A stretch of 64,000 nucleotides of DNA from Merluccius polli (taxonomy: Eukaryota; Chordata; Actinopteri; Gadiformes; Merlucciidae), in contig JAOPHQ010004263.1 of the NCBI GenBank assembly GCA_030340625.1, positions 62,001 to 126,000 on the forward strand, written 5' to 3'. The position numbers and the translations under genes were made by a program. Below the pieces are notes generated by a model. That model saw only the letters and a list, made by a program, of their open reading frames with translations, was not told the origin of the DNA and made no database searches. This document shows, in pieces, positions 47,197 to 59,402 of this stretch (the stretch's first letter is position 1; every line of letters starts with the position of its first letter).

Positions 47197-47945
47197 AGGA
47201 GGACCAATCTGAACATGATGCAGAAGAAGAGGTTATTGAGGAACCAGAAGCAGTGCCATCCTCAAAGCAGCTGGTGTTTAGGTTTCTCTCAAAATGCCGC
47301 ACCACAAGGCCTAAACAGAAAACCTCCACAACCAGCATCAGGCAGCAGATCATCAAGTACAAGGAAGAACTTTCACATCCCATCACTGAGGACACAGGAA
47401 CAGACTTCTGGCTGGAAAAGAGTGACAGTTTTTTATCACAGATTAAAACCTTTTGCATTAGACTTGTTGGTTATGCCAGCTTCTCAAGCTTTTGCAGAGA
47501 GGGTATTCAGCGTCACAGGTGACCTCACAAGAGGACGGCGCAACAGAGGAAGGGTCACATTGGAGCAAAGTGCTTTCCTTAAAATGAACAGAAACAAATA
47601 TAACTATTGTATTCGCTGCTATTTACAGCATTTCCTGTAGTTGTATATGCAGAAGTTGAAAGTTACTGCTCTGGTATTTGTTTTGTTTAATATGAGAGCA
47701 GAGAGATTTTTTTTGTTCCATACAATAATGGCATTACAACAGCATGAAATTCACTTTTCTTGAGTTGAGCTCATTGATGCAACGGTCATGCCAAGGTCAT
47801 GTTTTTGATATTAAGAATAAAATACTTGTATTACAACCGTTTAATCTGTGTCTGTATTGCATATTCAAACCTTAATACCATTCCATAACAGACTGATGGA
47901 TACTTCCAATGACCAGAAATTCTGGAGGAACATTTAGTCGATTAA

Positions 47946-50900
47946 AAGGGGAACTTGGCAACTCTAGCCATTTCTTCGCTGGTTTTCACTTTTGTGGTCG
48001 CATGTTTTCTCAATGAGCTCCCCCTACAGGTCTGGGACGTATATTACACAACACTGTCGTAAAAAAACTCACTTGCGGCACCCTCCTCCCCCTTTCTTCC
48101 GCTGCTCATGTGCATTTGTTGCCGGGCTTTTTCGTGTGGCGCGATGTCTACCGAGGTGGGTAATACATTATACACTGTATCATAGAACATTGACATGTAT
48201 AGCCGGCGTGATTCACCGTTATTGAGGGGGGCGTGTGTGTTTATGTTGAATTGCCGTAAAGCAGTTCGTGTTTCTTGCTCGTTCTTGCTCGTTCTTGCGA
48301 TATAGGCGGTGGGCCGAAGCCCCTTATCTGTTCATCTAAACCAAATCAATGATGGCCTAGCTGGGCTTCTAAAGTTTTGAAGATTGTTTTTTTTCTAACG
48401 ATAAACCGGTTGTTGCCACTTCCATTTTGCTCGCACTTTCTCAAAAACATAGTGTGAATGTTTAGTAAAATTCGAGGCAAACGCCATGGCCTGCCATATC
48501 AGCTGAACCAATAGTGCGATCGGATGCTGGAATACGGATATTATTAGCCAATCAGACGGAGCTTTATTTGCAGCTGTTTCCTCGAAGATTCAGCTGACAT
48601 CGGTGTTTGGTAGCAGTGTCAGATCCACAACTATCGGGAAAGAAACGTGTTTTAAGGTAAGAATAAATTTGATTAAAATGTGTCAGCTTCATAAAATGTA
48701 TGTTTTGCAAACCATCTTATTCATACATGCAAGCGTGCAGCTTTAGCTTTCTAATGCGCCGCAGTTAATATAGCTTACAAGATTGACAGATGAAATAGCC
48801 TTGCTATGCTACTTCATTGATTCCTCACGAACCTTTCCTAAAATGTAAATGTAATCGACAGAGTAGATGTTCATAAACCAGGCGAACACAGTACTTTCTT
48901 GGCTCAGAAATATTTAATTATTAACAGACTTTGAGCCAAACAAATAGCGTAACAAGACAGCTAGCTAGCAGCTTAAGTCAGGGTCATTTTTTAATGTTGG
49001 AACTAAAAGCTAGAACTAAAAGTATTTGTTCCTATTCTGAAACTAAAAGCTAGAACTAAAAGTGCACATTAAACAGAGCAGGACAGTAATGCAGGCTACA
49101 TGGCACTTAAAGCACCACTTCTTCATCTAGTCCTCGTCTATGTTCCCATTGTCACAATGTATGCAAAGGCACAGGTTGGTACATGGCAGTTCATGGAGTT
49201 TGCATGTGCATCTGCCCTTAACACAGTTTGTTTTTTTACAGGAGCAGTGAACAAGCTCAAGAATTGCCTCTGGAGCTGGCGGAAGTGACATCCAGTCCAC
49301 CTTGTGAAGTCGGGCCTTTAATGACTGAGGCTTATATACTATGTTTACTTTCTCTGTCTGCTGTAAAATTCCCTCAAAAAGCAAATTCAACTTTGATAGG
49401 CGAAGCACCTCCTTTTCCTTCACTAGTCTCTCCTCAATGACAGTCTCACAGAAAAGCTTGTAACCATTTTCATACAAGTTGCCATCAGTTTTTTCCGTTT
49501 TTGTTTTTCACAGGTACAGGTACCGGTTGTAATCCCTGAAGCAGGTGGGGTGGTATCGCGCCTCACTGGCAACCAAGTCGCGACCTTGGATCTGAAGAAG
49601 GAGAGACTCATCCTTTCTTCCTTGAGCTGCCACAAGCAATTTCCCAGCACTAATAGTCTCACACTGACGGAGTTTTTCCCTGATCCGTTTTCTGCTATGT
49701 CTCTCAACAATGTGTTTGACACGCTTGCAAATTAGACATTGTACAGGTAGCAGATGTGGTGCTCTCTTGAATGTACAGAAATTGCTTGTTTGTGACCTTA
49801 GAGCTCGTTTTACTGGAGTCTCCTCACCATCTTCTGTTTCTGTCCCTACCTCTAGCCCTAAAAGATGAACAGAAGACAGCAGATTTAGGCTATATCCTTC
49901 ATAATTAATGTAGAAAACCTGTTTGTTACTGGATTGTTGTGTTTCTCTTCCTTTTGTTCATTGTGTGTGTGAGAGAGAGAATAAAACATCCTTATAGTGC
50001 ACCCTTTTCCCTTTTTTGACTTGACTAAATGCTTTGCCAGCACTCTAACAGAAGTACATACAATTTCAAATCCACCAAAGCAGGGACTGATGGAATAAGT
50101 TGGAGAACCACTGGTCTAAACCATTGTAATTACACCATGTAGTACTAAAATTACTATCATGAAGCCAACTCCTTCTCTTGTATGTTTTGAACCATTATGT
50201 GGTGGTATTTTCCTCTAAACACTGTTTCTCGACAGATTCAAACTTGGACTGGGTTCAAACTCAATATTAAGTTCACCTATTAGTTCATAGGCCATCTCAT
50301 ATGTCTTTACAAACCTTCATTCGCAGCTTCCTTCTCTCTTCTCTTCTGTGCTCTTTTGATTTTGGTGACATTTGTGAAATGGCAGTAGCATTGCCTATGA
50401 TAGCCACTGCTGGTTGGCACTGCAGTAGTAGGCTCATGGCATGTTAAATTAAATTTCTGAACTGCCTCCTCTGCTACATCACTCTCTGGACAACCTAGAT
50501 CTCTCCACTGGAAAACAGACTTGGCGAATTTCTCCCAGCTAATGGCTGAAAAGGGGACTATGTGGTCGTCTCCCTTCGATACATGCATACAGCACTCCAT
50601 CATTTTATTCAGACCATGCTGCCTAGCAAACATGAGTGAGAATTGTACAAACTAGCTTATTATCATGTGGTGATCTTAACAGTGATATGATAGGTGAAAT
50701 TCACAAGCAAAACATTGCAACATTGTATTGAAGTCAAGGCAGGCATTTATTAAAGAAGATCACAAAGAAATAAGGACATCGTATGGCAGCAGAATAAAGA
50801 GAAATCACACATCTTAATACGGTAAAAACAATCACCTGTACTTTCACATTAAGGGCTTTTTTATCAAGGCCGACAGACTGAGTTAACTAAAAAAATCCAT

Positions 50901-51382
50901 CTCCTCCTTACTGTCTCCACACCGGGTTTGTTGACATAAACGTCACCCACGCGGCTATTTTACAGACACGCGATTGGACGATTGCAGTAAGTACATCATA
51001 TATTTGGGACCCTGGACGTAGTTGCCCATTGTGTTTGCCAGGAAAAGTTAGCTGAATAACTTATCAGCTTTCAAATATGCGAGACAATTAGGAGTGGCAA
51101 CAATTTTTGCTTGGTTTGTTGGCAATTCTAGAGATGATCTACAAAAAAACAGGTTAGCCATCGTTTGTACAGTGTCGATAACACGATACGGCCTCTCGGC
51201 CCACCGCCTAATACTTCCCATTTCCAATTTACCGGGACGGTAGTCCCAAAGTTGCAAGGCTGGTTTTCCACCTGGGGGCGCTGGAGGGAGCGGGGATAGT
51301 CACCATTAACACTGGAACAGACCATTTAACCATCCAAATGATTTCCAGACGGGTTTATTAAAAAAAGTTGCCAAGTGCCCCT
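47946..51382. mobile_element. TTAA-flanked 3.4-kb element carrying a cysteine-rich gene
   Basis: TTAA is at 47942-47945 and 51383-51386. Ends are inverted repeats of about 17-18 bases (aaggggaacttggcaact and, inverted, aggggcacttggcaact). TTAA fits piggyBac or Kolobok transposons. It carries a two-exon minus-strand gene (49127-50633) without recognisable transposase motifs. The host sequence on both sides (atttagtcga / gatttagtcgacta) is hAT-like. Stretches 47990-49100 and 50640-51380 show no further protein. Confidence 0.7.
49127..50633 (-). pseudogene. two-exon gene with C-terminal CXC-like cysteine-rich domain
   Basis: Exon 1 (50633-50315, donor AATGAAG|gtttgt) starts at an ATG and ends with GYHRQCYCHFTNVTKIKRAQ plus a basic tail. 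Exon 2 (49857-49127, acceptor cttttag) continues in phase: CLICKRVKH..., GRDLVASEARYHPTCFRDYN, then an in-frame TGA at 49510-49508, then KLHELPCTNLCLC preceded by LVHCSCKKTNCVKGRCTCK, ending in a TAG. Paired Cys/His motifs suggest zinc binding; the C-terminal cysteine pattern resembles tesmin/TSO1 CXC domains. I recall a large unnamed fish protein family with the same RYH..C and CSCKK..C wording, usually with a long middle part that is absent here. Function unknown. Confidence 0.65.
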
Positions 51383-51386
51383 TTAA

Positions 51387-51640
51387 GTCCACTGTAGATT
51401 TAGTCGACTAAAATCTGCTAATATTTGGTCGACTAAAACTAGACTAAGACTAAAAGACTTAAGACTAGACTAAGACTAAAGCTCTTATGATATTTAGTTC
51501 ACTAAAACTAGACTAAGACTAAAAGATTTAAGATGACGAAAATATGACTAAAACTAAATATGTGGTATTCGAAAAGACTAAGACTAAGACTAAATCAGAA
51601 TTTGCTGTCAAAATTAACACTGGTGCCAACCCACGAACAA
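51387..51640. mobile_element. right end of a hAT-type element
   Basis: Repeats of actaaaactagactaagac lead to the terminus gctgtcaaaattaacactg. The inverse (cagtgttaattttgacagc) is a hAT-like end. The left end, probably beyond the hAT transposase at 42.7 kb, was not found. Confidence 0.5.
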
Positions 51641-52766
51641 TGGGTTTCACGCATCTTCGTAAGAATCTCTTGACCAGGGGGTGGCTGAAAACTGGTTTTC
51701 CGTCACAGCCTGCATGGCCAGCCACCACAGCCGCCACGTAAACCTTCACCGTAGAGAAGGCCAAGCCTCTTTCCAGCAAGGACTGCAAGTCCCAACACGC
51801 TTCGCACCTCGCAATGACATGGAACAGCGTGATTGTCGGCGCACCATTTTGCAAATGCACTTCGCTGTGTAGAGCGAAGAAGTGGAAGTGCACAGGCACT
51901 CCAAATTGTGTTGATAACTGCCGCGGGCAAACCCTTGCCCTGCAGAGTCAACCTCTCAGAAGCCAAACCAGCAACCGTCCCAACTGGGCAGGGGATTGGG
52001 CGGGTGGTAAATAGACCTGTGTGCCTGCGACAGCGCGTCCGGTCTCATTGGCACCGGCCACGGTGTTGCACACAAGAGCACTGCCAGCTCTGGGAACCAC
52101 AGAGTTGAGCGACTCTCCGGTGCTACCAGAATAAGCAACAGCCTCTCCCGTGGCCAAGGAGTGTGTGCCATCGCGTATACCCCCAACAGGGGAAGATTCC
52201 GCGGACTGAGAGAAAACCACATCTTGCAATGTGTGTTTTCTCTGGATGCGAACAGGTCCACCTGAGCTGTCCCGAACCGCTGCCAGATCAGTCTGACAAT
52301 GTTGGGATATAATTTCCACACGTCTCGGCAGGGAACACCGCGCGACATGAGGTCCGCCCAGAAGTTCTGGGCGCCCGTGATGTGTAGGGAAGTAAGCATC
52401 TCTTACACACCGGAGCAGTGCTCTGACTGAGCATTCTGAATCTCCTGGTTGCTACAGACTTGTTGAAAACACAGATCCAAAATGGGTCGGATTTCCCCTG
52501 ACTTCTTGGGAACCAAGAAGTAGCTAGAGTAGAAGCCTTGGCGTGACTCGAGGGAGGGAACTATCGAGACAGCCCCCTTCTCCAAGAGACGAGCCACCTC
52601 CGCTGCCAGAGCCGAGCTCGCAACGGGGTCCTGCAGCTTCGTCTCCACCATCCCCACAAAGGGCAGGGGACATTGCTTGAACTGAATAGGATGTCCTAGC
52701 TTCAGCGTGCTGTCCAACCATGTTGATAAAATGCATCGCTCTCGCCAAAATGCATAACGCTCTGTA
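51641..52766 (-). pseudogene. DIRS-type retrotransposon RT/RNase H, fragment
   Basis: Read on the minus strand: WLDSTLKLGHPIQFKQCPLP, LEKGAVSIVPSLESRQGFYS and YFLVPKKSGEIRPILDL (RT fingers), then a jump to HITGAQNFWADLMSRG and VDLFASRENTHCKMWFSLSP (RNase H and the DIRS-specific region), then STVKVYVAAVVAGHAGCDGK, HPLVKRFLRRCVKPIVRG, which begins the linker to the tyrosine recombinase. The RT palm is deleted between about 52400 and 52440. The recombinase part is cut off by the hAT end at 51640. The upstream part continues at 59403. Confidence 0.82.
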
Positions 52767-53126
52767 GGGCTGCCCCCAACTAAAGATTTTCTTAGTCGAC
52801 TCATAGTCTCCACTTCAAGCCGATGGTCGACTAATCGTTGCACTTTTAATGTTTAATTATTTCAATGTATTTTTTGAGGCATCAGAAAATGGTTTGAGTT
52901 CTAGGCCGAGAGGGTTATGAAAGAAACACTGTTAACCTTGTACTACTTTACAGATGATACAATACCGTAATAATCAGCCTTTAAAATATAATCTTTACAA
53001 GCACACGCACGATGCAGGCCGCCTATTAACGGCATGGACAAAGCGGTTCTGAAGGTTGTCGGAACAACCAGGAAGGAGACATTGAACACTTGTGATAATT
53101 GTATACACCGTATAACTGCACACAAT

Positions 53127-53880
53127 GGGCCTCATTCACGAACCGTTCTTAAGAACAAATTTGTTCTTAAGTCCTACTTACGAAGATTTTACGAAGATTG
53201 TGGCATTCATGATTTTTTTTCTTATCCAGGATTTTTCTTAGGTAAGAACAAATCCTACGAACACTCAGGAGTACTCTTAAGCACATTTCAGTGCCGACAT
53301 GTTGGCATGGTTGTGTTGTCTTCTTTTGTTAAGTTCAATAAAATACATTACAGTGAAATTTCTGTCATATTTGTTTTTGTTTTTTCATTTTTTTCATTTT
53401 TCATTTTAATTACATTAAATGTGCCAACGCTTTAACATGAATCAAGTACATTGGAAACCATGCCGTCAATTAGTGATCCCACCCTATTTATAGGTGGCAT
53501 TTCTCCATCCACGGCCTACAAAACAATGGCATATATATTGCTGCTACAGGAGATTGTGGATCGTGCCCTATGGAGGGAACGAATCTTTCAGGACCACGTA
53601 GATCTTTTTTCAGAGGCCCTGCACACGGCCCTGCAGTCCCTTTTATGGCCATTAATGGGCGGTTACCTATGCTAATCCTATGTTAATTAGACTCACCTGG
53701 CACGCGCGCTCAATTTACGAGGAGATGGCATTCATCAATCTAAGAACACAGCTGCGAACAATTCAGCGGCTTAAGAACACGTTGATGAATCTGACGTAGG
53801 GTCTTCTTAGAAATCTTCTTAAGAAGGACTTAAGAAAGAATCTAAGAAGATTCTTAAGAAGATATTGGTGAATGAGGCCC
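53127..53880. mobile_element. PIF/Harbinger-like element, decayed
   Basis: Ends gggcctcattcacgaaccgt and, inverted, gggcctcattcaccaatatc, with aat on both sides. Arms contain cttaagaac repeats. A short frame at 53451-53675 has EIVDRALWRERIFQDHVDLF, which may be the start of a Harbinger transposase, but it stops early. Confidence 0.7.
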
Positions 53881-55302
53881 AATGTTATTTAAAATCAAGC
53901 AATTGCAATAGAGCCTGACGGTTGTTAAAACAAGCAAATTGATTTTTTTTGGTGTCTGGTGCGTGTGGATGTCTGGCGCTCCTTCGGGGGAGCGGTTATT
54001 GTTAATAGCGGTGTCCGGGGGTTAACCTTCGTGGGCATAGTTACTAGGGATGTGTGACTATCGTCTTGTCTTCAAAATAAGTGTTTTTAAAGTTAGAAAG
54101 ATATTAGATATTCAACAGCTATTCACGCTCCGAATTACAGCGATCAGACACTGGGAACTAAAGCCGCGATCACCGGAATTAGTCCCGTGTGTCCAGCGGC
54201 GTATACCTGCCTAGGTGTATACCTGCCCAGGTATACAACACCGAGAAGACGGTCGGCCATCGTTTGGTCAATATTTCTACACAGTAGGCAAATTACAAAG
54301 TACCCTGCCCTAAACAATAGCCTAAAACACAATTAACCTAGATACGTCTCTCGTTTCAAAATGTTCCCAATGTATATAACAGCTCACTGAGTCGATCCGT
54401 CTCTTACCGTTCTTTTTTTTTTCTTTTTCGCTAACTGTCTAACGCAATCTGGACCTTGCCTTTACAGCCCACATTTGGATTGTTTTATACAAATCAAAAG
54501 GTTAACCAACCTGAGGAGCCCTCTGTCACCGTTTTCGCAAACTTCCGCGAACTTGACTGGAGTCCACCGTGAGAGGTTTTCCTGGTGGCTGCTCCATGGT
54601 CTGGGTTGTCCTCCTATGTCTGACTGCTTTCCATCTATGGGACCCTTGCACGGGGCTTGCTAGCGGTGCTGGCACACGGGAAAGCGGGCTATCGGCAAAC
54701 TGGCTACCTTGTTGCGAGGCTAGGTGGCATCCGTCCTTGGTTGGCATGGCGTTCAGTTATTCCTCCGCACAACTCCACAAACTCAACTCTGCAATCACTC
54801 CTGGACTTAACATCCCCATCATAAATGAACTTTTGCATCGCTCCCATTATGCGCACCGGAGTACACGCAGAAACTTTGTTTACCACCAGGAGCCTGAGCA
54901 GTGCATTCCTTCAATCTGGACGCCCGTCACGCAACTGAAACGTCATCAGAGTGCTGCCACCAAGAGGCTATTTCATGACAAGCAGGACAGAAAACATGGA
55001 GTGGATTTACAGCCTACTCCGGCCCCTACAGAGACACTCTACAGAGACACTCCGGCCCCTACAGAGACGCTACCACAAACCCAGCACCCCCTGTTAAAAT
55101 TGAATTTTTAAATGCACAATCCCTCAATAACAAGGCATCTTTTATTCATGACCATATCATCAACAAGGAAATACACTTCATGTGCCTAGTTGAAACCTAG
55201 CAACAACCAGAAGTTTACGCTAGTCTCAATGAAGCTTGTCCCCCTGGCTACACCTACCTCAGCAAGGCCCGCACCACTGGCCGCGGTGGTGGCCTTGTCG
55301 TT

Positions 55303-58300
55303 GTGCACCGGGTAGACTTTCAGTTGTCCCCCCTGTCCCTGCCTGTCCACTCTTCATTTGAATGCCTTGCATTCAAATGCAAACCGGCACTCTCCACTAC
55401 AATCCTCCTGATCTACCGGCCCCCCAAGCCGAACCCAGCTTTCATCCCCGACATACATGATCTCCTCACCACACTCTACACAACCCCAGGGAATATCACC
55501 ATACTCGGTGATTTTAATATCCATGTTAACAACCCCCCTTCCTACTCTGTAGCTGAATTTATTAATCTTCTTGACAGTCTCAACCTCACCCAACACATCA
55601 ATGTCCCTACACACTCCAGACGCCACACTCTTGATTTGTTGATCACCAACTCCACCTCCATCAGCAATCTTTCGGTGCACGATCTGGGCGTGTCCGACCA
55701 TAAGGCCATCTCAATGGAGCTACCCACCCTGTCCCCCCTCAGTAAGCCTAGCAGACAAATCAGTTTCAGGAACCTTAAAAACGTCAACTGTCACCCTGAC
55801 TACTGACCTCTGCCATCTCTCTGCTGCCAACCAGCCTTCAGTCACTGAATCTGTGGATCTCTACAATTCATCACTCAGCACCCTCCTGGACCGCCATACC
55901 CCAGTCAAGCCCAGAACCGTCACCTTCACATGCTCAGCCCCCTGGTACACCAGTGAGCTGCGGCTACAGAAGAGAAGAGGGCGTGTCTTTGAACGGCGTT
56001 TCAAGGACTCAGGACTTGCTGTTCACAAGCTAGCCTACCGGGAACATCAGAAGGCCTACAGCAAGTCCCTCAGTGACACACGGTCCCGGTTCTACTCCCA
56101 CATAATCAACAATAGCCCTGGTAACTCCAAGCAACTTTTCTCAACGATAAATCATCTCCTCAAACCTCAGACCCCCCTTCACTCAGATAACACGCAGGAG
56201 CAGTGCAACAGCTTCATCTCCTTTTTCAAAACAAAAGTTGAGAACATCCGCTCCCTTCTCTCCAGCCCCCCCGCCCCCCTGCCTCCCCAGTCACATCCAC
56301 TGTCCCTCAATCTCGGACAACTCAGCTTCTCTGCTGTTTCACGGACATCACTCAGCATGAGATTGAAAACATCCTAAGGAAGATGAAGCCCTCCACCTGT
56401 GACCTGGACCCATTTCCCTCAGCCCTGATAAAAAGTCATTCCTCTGCAATAAGTCCCATGATCACCAAAATCATCAATCAGTCCCTCCGGTCCGGCCATG
56501 TCCCCACGTCTCAAGCCACTACTCAAAAAGCCCAGCCTTGACCCCGAAGCACCTGCCAACTACCGCCCCATCTCCAACCTCCCTTTTCTGTCAAAGGTGT
56601 TGGAAAAGGTAGTTTCTGCCCAACTTCACAACCACCTCATAAACAGTCTTTATGAGAAGTTCCAGTCCGGTTTCCGCTCTGGCCACAGTACAGAAACTGC
56701 CCTGGTCAGGGTCACCAATGACCTGCTGATGACGGCTGATGCTGGCTCTCCATCACTTCTCATCCTTCTCGACCTCACCGCAGCACCGCAGCAAGGACTC
56801 AGGACTTGCTGTTCACAAGCTAGCCTACCGGGAACATCAGAAGGCCTACAGCAAGTCCCTCAGTGACACACGGTCCCGGTTCTACTCCCACATAATCAAC
56901 AATAGCCCTGGTAACTCCAAGCAACTTTTCTCAACCATAAATCATCTCCTCAAACCTCAGACCCCCCTTCACTCAGATAACACGCAGGAGCAGTGCAACA
57001 GCTTCATCTCCTTTTTCAAAACAAAAGTTGAGAACATCCGCTCCCTTCTCTCCAGCCCCCCCGCCCCCCTGCCTCCCCAGTCACATCCACTGTCCCTCAA
57101 TCTCGGACAACTCAGCTTCTCTGCTGTTTCACGGACATCACTCAGCATGAGATTGAAAACATCCTAAGGAAGATGAAGCCCTCCACCTGTGACCTGGACC
57201 CATTTCCCTCAGCCCTGATAAAAAGTCATTCCTCTGCAATAAGTCCCATGATCACCAAAATCATCAATCAGTCCCTCCGGTCCGGCCATGTCCCCACGTC
57301 TCAAGCCACTACTCAAAAAGCCCAGCCTTGACCCCGAAGCACCTGCCAACTACCGCCCCATCTCCAACCTCCCTTTTCTGTCAAAGGTGTTGGAAAAGGT
57401 AGTTTCTGCCCAACTTCACAACCACCTCATAAACAGTCTTTATGAGAAGTTCCAGTCCGGTTTCCGCTCTGGCCACAGTACAGAAACTGCCCTGGTCAGG
57501 GTCACCAATGACCTGCTGATGACGGCTGATGCTGGCTCTCCATCACTTCTCATCCTTCTCGACCTCACCGCAGCATTTGACACCGTGGACCACCACATCC
57601 TTCTACACCGCCTCCACTCCTCCATGGACTCTCTGACACTACCCTGGCCTGGTTCACATCATATCTCATGGACAGAACAGAGTATGTATCGCTGGGTGGG
57701 GCTAAATCGGACACACACTCTGTCACCTGTGGTGTCCCTCAAGGATCAGTCCTTGGCCCTACCCTCTTCACGCTGTACATGCTCCCCCTTGGTCGTGTCA
57801 TCAGCCGGCATGGAATATCTTTCCATTGCTACGCTGATGACACCCAACTTTACATCAAAACAAACCCAACCCCCTCTGCAGCCCTTTCCACACTGTCCAC
57901 CTGCCTGGAGGAGATAAAGGCGTGGATGACAGCCAACTTCCTACAACTAAACAGCCCAAAAACGGAAGCCATTCTTGTTGGCACCCCACACCAGTCCCGG
58001 TCATCCACTATCACCAGCATTACCTTCTCCGGCCACGACATCCACTTCTCATCCTCAATCACAAACCTCGGTGTCAGAATGGACCCTCACCTGACTTTTG
58101 AGGCCCACATTAAACACTTTTGCAAAACCTCCTTCTTCCACCTCAGGAACATTGCAAAACTCCGCCCCATACTCACTCTCCCCGATGCCGAAAAACTTGT
58201 CCACGCCTTTGTCTCCTCCAGGCTGGACTACTGCAACACACTCATCGGGATCCCCAGCAAGAACATCCAGCAGCTGCAGCACATCCAGAACTGTGCTGCC

Positions 58301-58516
58301 AGGATCCTGATGGGGGTGCGGAAGTACCACCACATCACACCCATCCTTAAATCCCTCCACTGGCTTCCTGTACAGTACAGGATTGAATTTAAAGTTTCCC
58401 TTCTGTCCCACCAGTGCCTCCATGGCACTGCTCCCCTATACCTCAAACAACTCATCACCCCCCTTTCCTCCTCACGTCATCTCCGCTCTGGACAGGCCAA
58501 CTCCTCCAGCCTTTGA
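55303..58516 (+). pseudogene. L2-like LINE endonuclease-RT frame, broken
   Basis: Pieces in different frames: endonuclease 55303-55806, linker 55853-56377, RT fingers 56498-56790 (truncated by the duplication), repeat linker 56739-57167, repeat RT fingers 57288-57650, then palm and C-terminus 57668-58516 including ADDTQLY. At least four frame changes plus the duplication preclude a working product. Confidence 0.9.
56002..57575 (+). repeat. 790-bp tandem duplication inside the LINE
   Basis: Sequence beginning aaggactcaggacttgctgt occurs at 56003 and again at 56793. Two near-identical copies (one visible difference, cgataaatc against ccataaatc) follow each other directly. The first copy ends mid-RT (DLTAA then back to the linker); the second continues into FDTVDHH. 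Confidence 0.95.
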
Positions 58517-58780
58517 GGACAAGGCTCTGAACTATGGGCGACCGTGCCTTCTGTTCAGCTGCACCCAGCCTGTGGAATGCTCTCCCTGTCCATCTAAGGG
58601 CCCCACAGACTGTGGACTCTTAAGAAAGGCCTTAAAACCCATCTTTTTAGAAAAGCCTATGGCTAAAACTGCTATTTTAATGTTTAGTTTTAAAGTATTT
58701 CATGTTGTTTTATCCTTTTTTATGTGCATTGTAGCACTTTGAGGTCATTGAGTTGATGTAAAGTTATAAATAAAATGTAT

Positions 58781-58801
58781 TATTATTATTATTATTATTA
58801 T
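58781..58801. repeat. (ATT)n LINE tail
   Basis: Short trinucleotide tail closing the LINE. Bases 58802-59160 share a segment with the MITE at 4546-4760 (acaacagtaaaaaagcaggt; tgtacattggtggaaact). Confidence 0.85.
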
Positions 58802-59402
58802 AACATAAAAATCACTGTAGAAATGTATCCTGTTGGCTCTACAACAGTAAAAAAGCAGGTCAAAAACTGCGTGACCAGTGGAGCTCCGGTGTGAATGTAA
58901 GGTACATAGACTGTAAAATACAGGTGACTTTGGATATGTGTACATTGGTGGAAACTAAAAAAAAAAGCGACAACAAAACGAGTCCACGAGTACCCGTTGA
59001 GCTTTGGACCGTGTATTCGATTTGTTTTTTGGTATTTCATAATCTAAAACAAAGATTGTTTTGGAATCCAGATAAGTATTGCATCACTAAACAACATGAC
59101 ATCAAAATAAAGAGAGTTGTGTCTCTTACGTGCAGCATGCGCGGGGGAGGGGGGTAGTTCCAGTAGTTGTAGTAGTAGTAGTTTTTGCTTGAAATGGCCA
59201 TTCCTAGTAGTTACACCAATGTTTAGCTGACAAGATGCAGCTTTGAGTTAAATCAGGGCTTGTTGTGAACATGGATGTATTCAGTTGCGATGCTTGTGGT
59301 GTGTGATTTTTATGTTTTACTTTTTGCGTGACAAATGAAAATTTAGTCGACTAAGCCTCTGCCGATCGACTAAGGGTTGGTCGACCATTAGGGGGCAGCC
59401 CT

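Larger units (their letters stand above)
42709..47640 (+). pseudogene. hAT transposase, split by a LINE and broken
   Basis: Left part (42709-43270): a stretch with KEQAIARWIGRIGLPLTTIE and, after a stop, RLAAAWGVSIGLDLWTKKGL and ALEQVAHPHTAQSIKACVDK, from the N-terminal half of a ZBED/Ac-type hAT transposase. After the LINE the right part resumes at about 46480 behind a possible intron acceptor (cttgttattag|GTACC): KRVLDKTRSVVKLFRKSSVA, IVVNDCPTRWSSTFNMVTRL, then, after shifts and a (CA)n insertion, the C-terminal dimerisation motif MPASQAFAERVFSVTGDLTR. Frameshifts near 47010, 47100 and 47200 leave no working protein. Confidence 0.82.
54400..58800 (+). mobile_element. L2-like LINE with internal tandem duplication
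   Basis: Lead region from about 54400 (RSHYAHRSTRRNFVYHQEPE), endonuclease (TGRGGGLVVVHRVDF; ILLIYRPPKPNPAF; ITILGDFNIHVNNP; LGVSDHKAISMELP), RT with NYRPISNLPFLSKVLEKVVS, QSGFRSGHSTETALVRVTND, LLDLTAAFDTVDHHILLHRL, GVPQGSVLGPTLFTLYMLPL and CYADDTQLYIK, and a C-terminal domain to 58516. The 3' end is ataaataaaatgtatt followed by (ATT)n. Frameshifts and stops make it inactive. Confidence 0.92.
52767..59402. mobile_element. hAT element with nested insertions
   Basis: Ends TAGGGCTGCCCCCAACTAA and ATTAGGGGGCAGCCCTA with an exact 8-bp duplication acgctctg (52759-52766, 59403-59410). Subterminal tagtcgact repeats occur at both ends. It interrupts the DIRS element. It holds a Harbinger MITE (53127-53880), a region shared with 30390-30650, and an L2-like LINE (54400-58800). 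No transposase frame is left. Fragments of this family are at 30300-30858. Confidence 0.9.
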
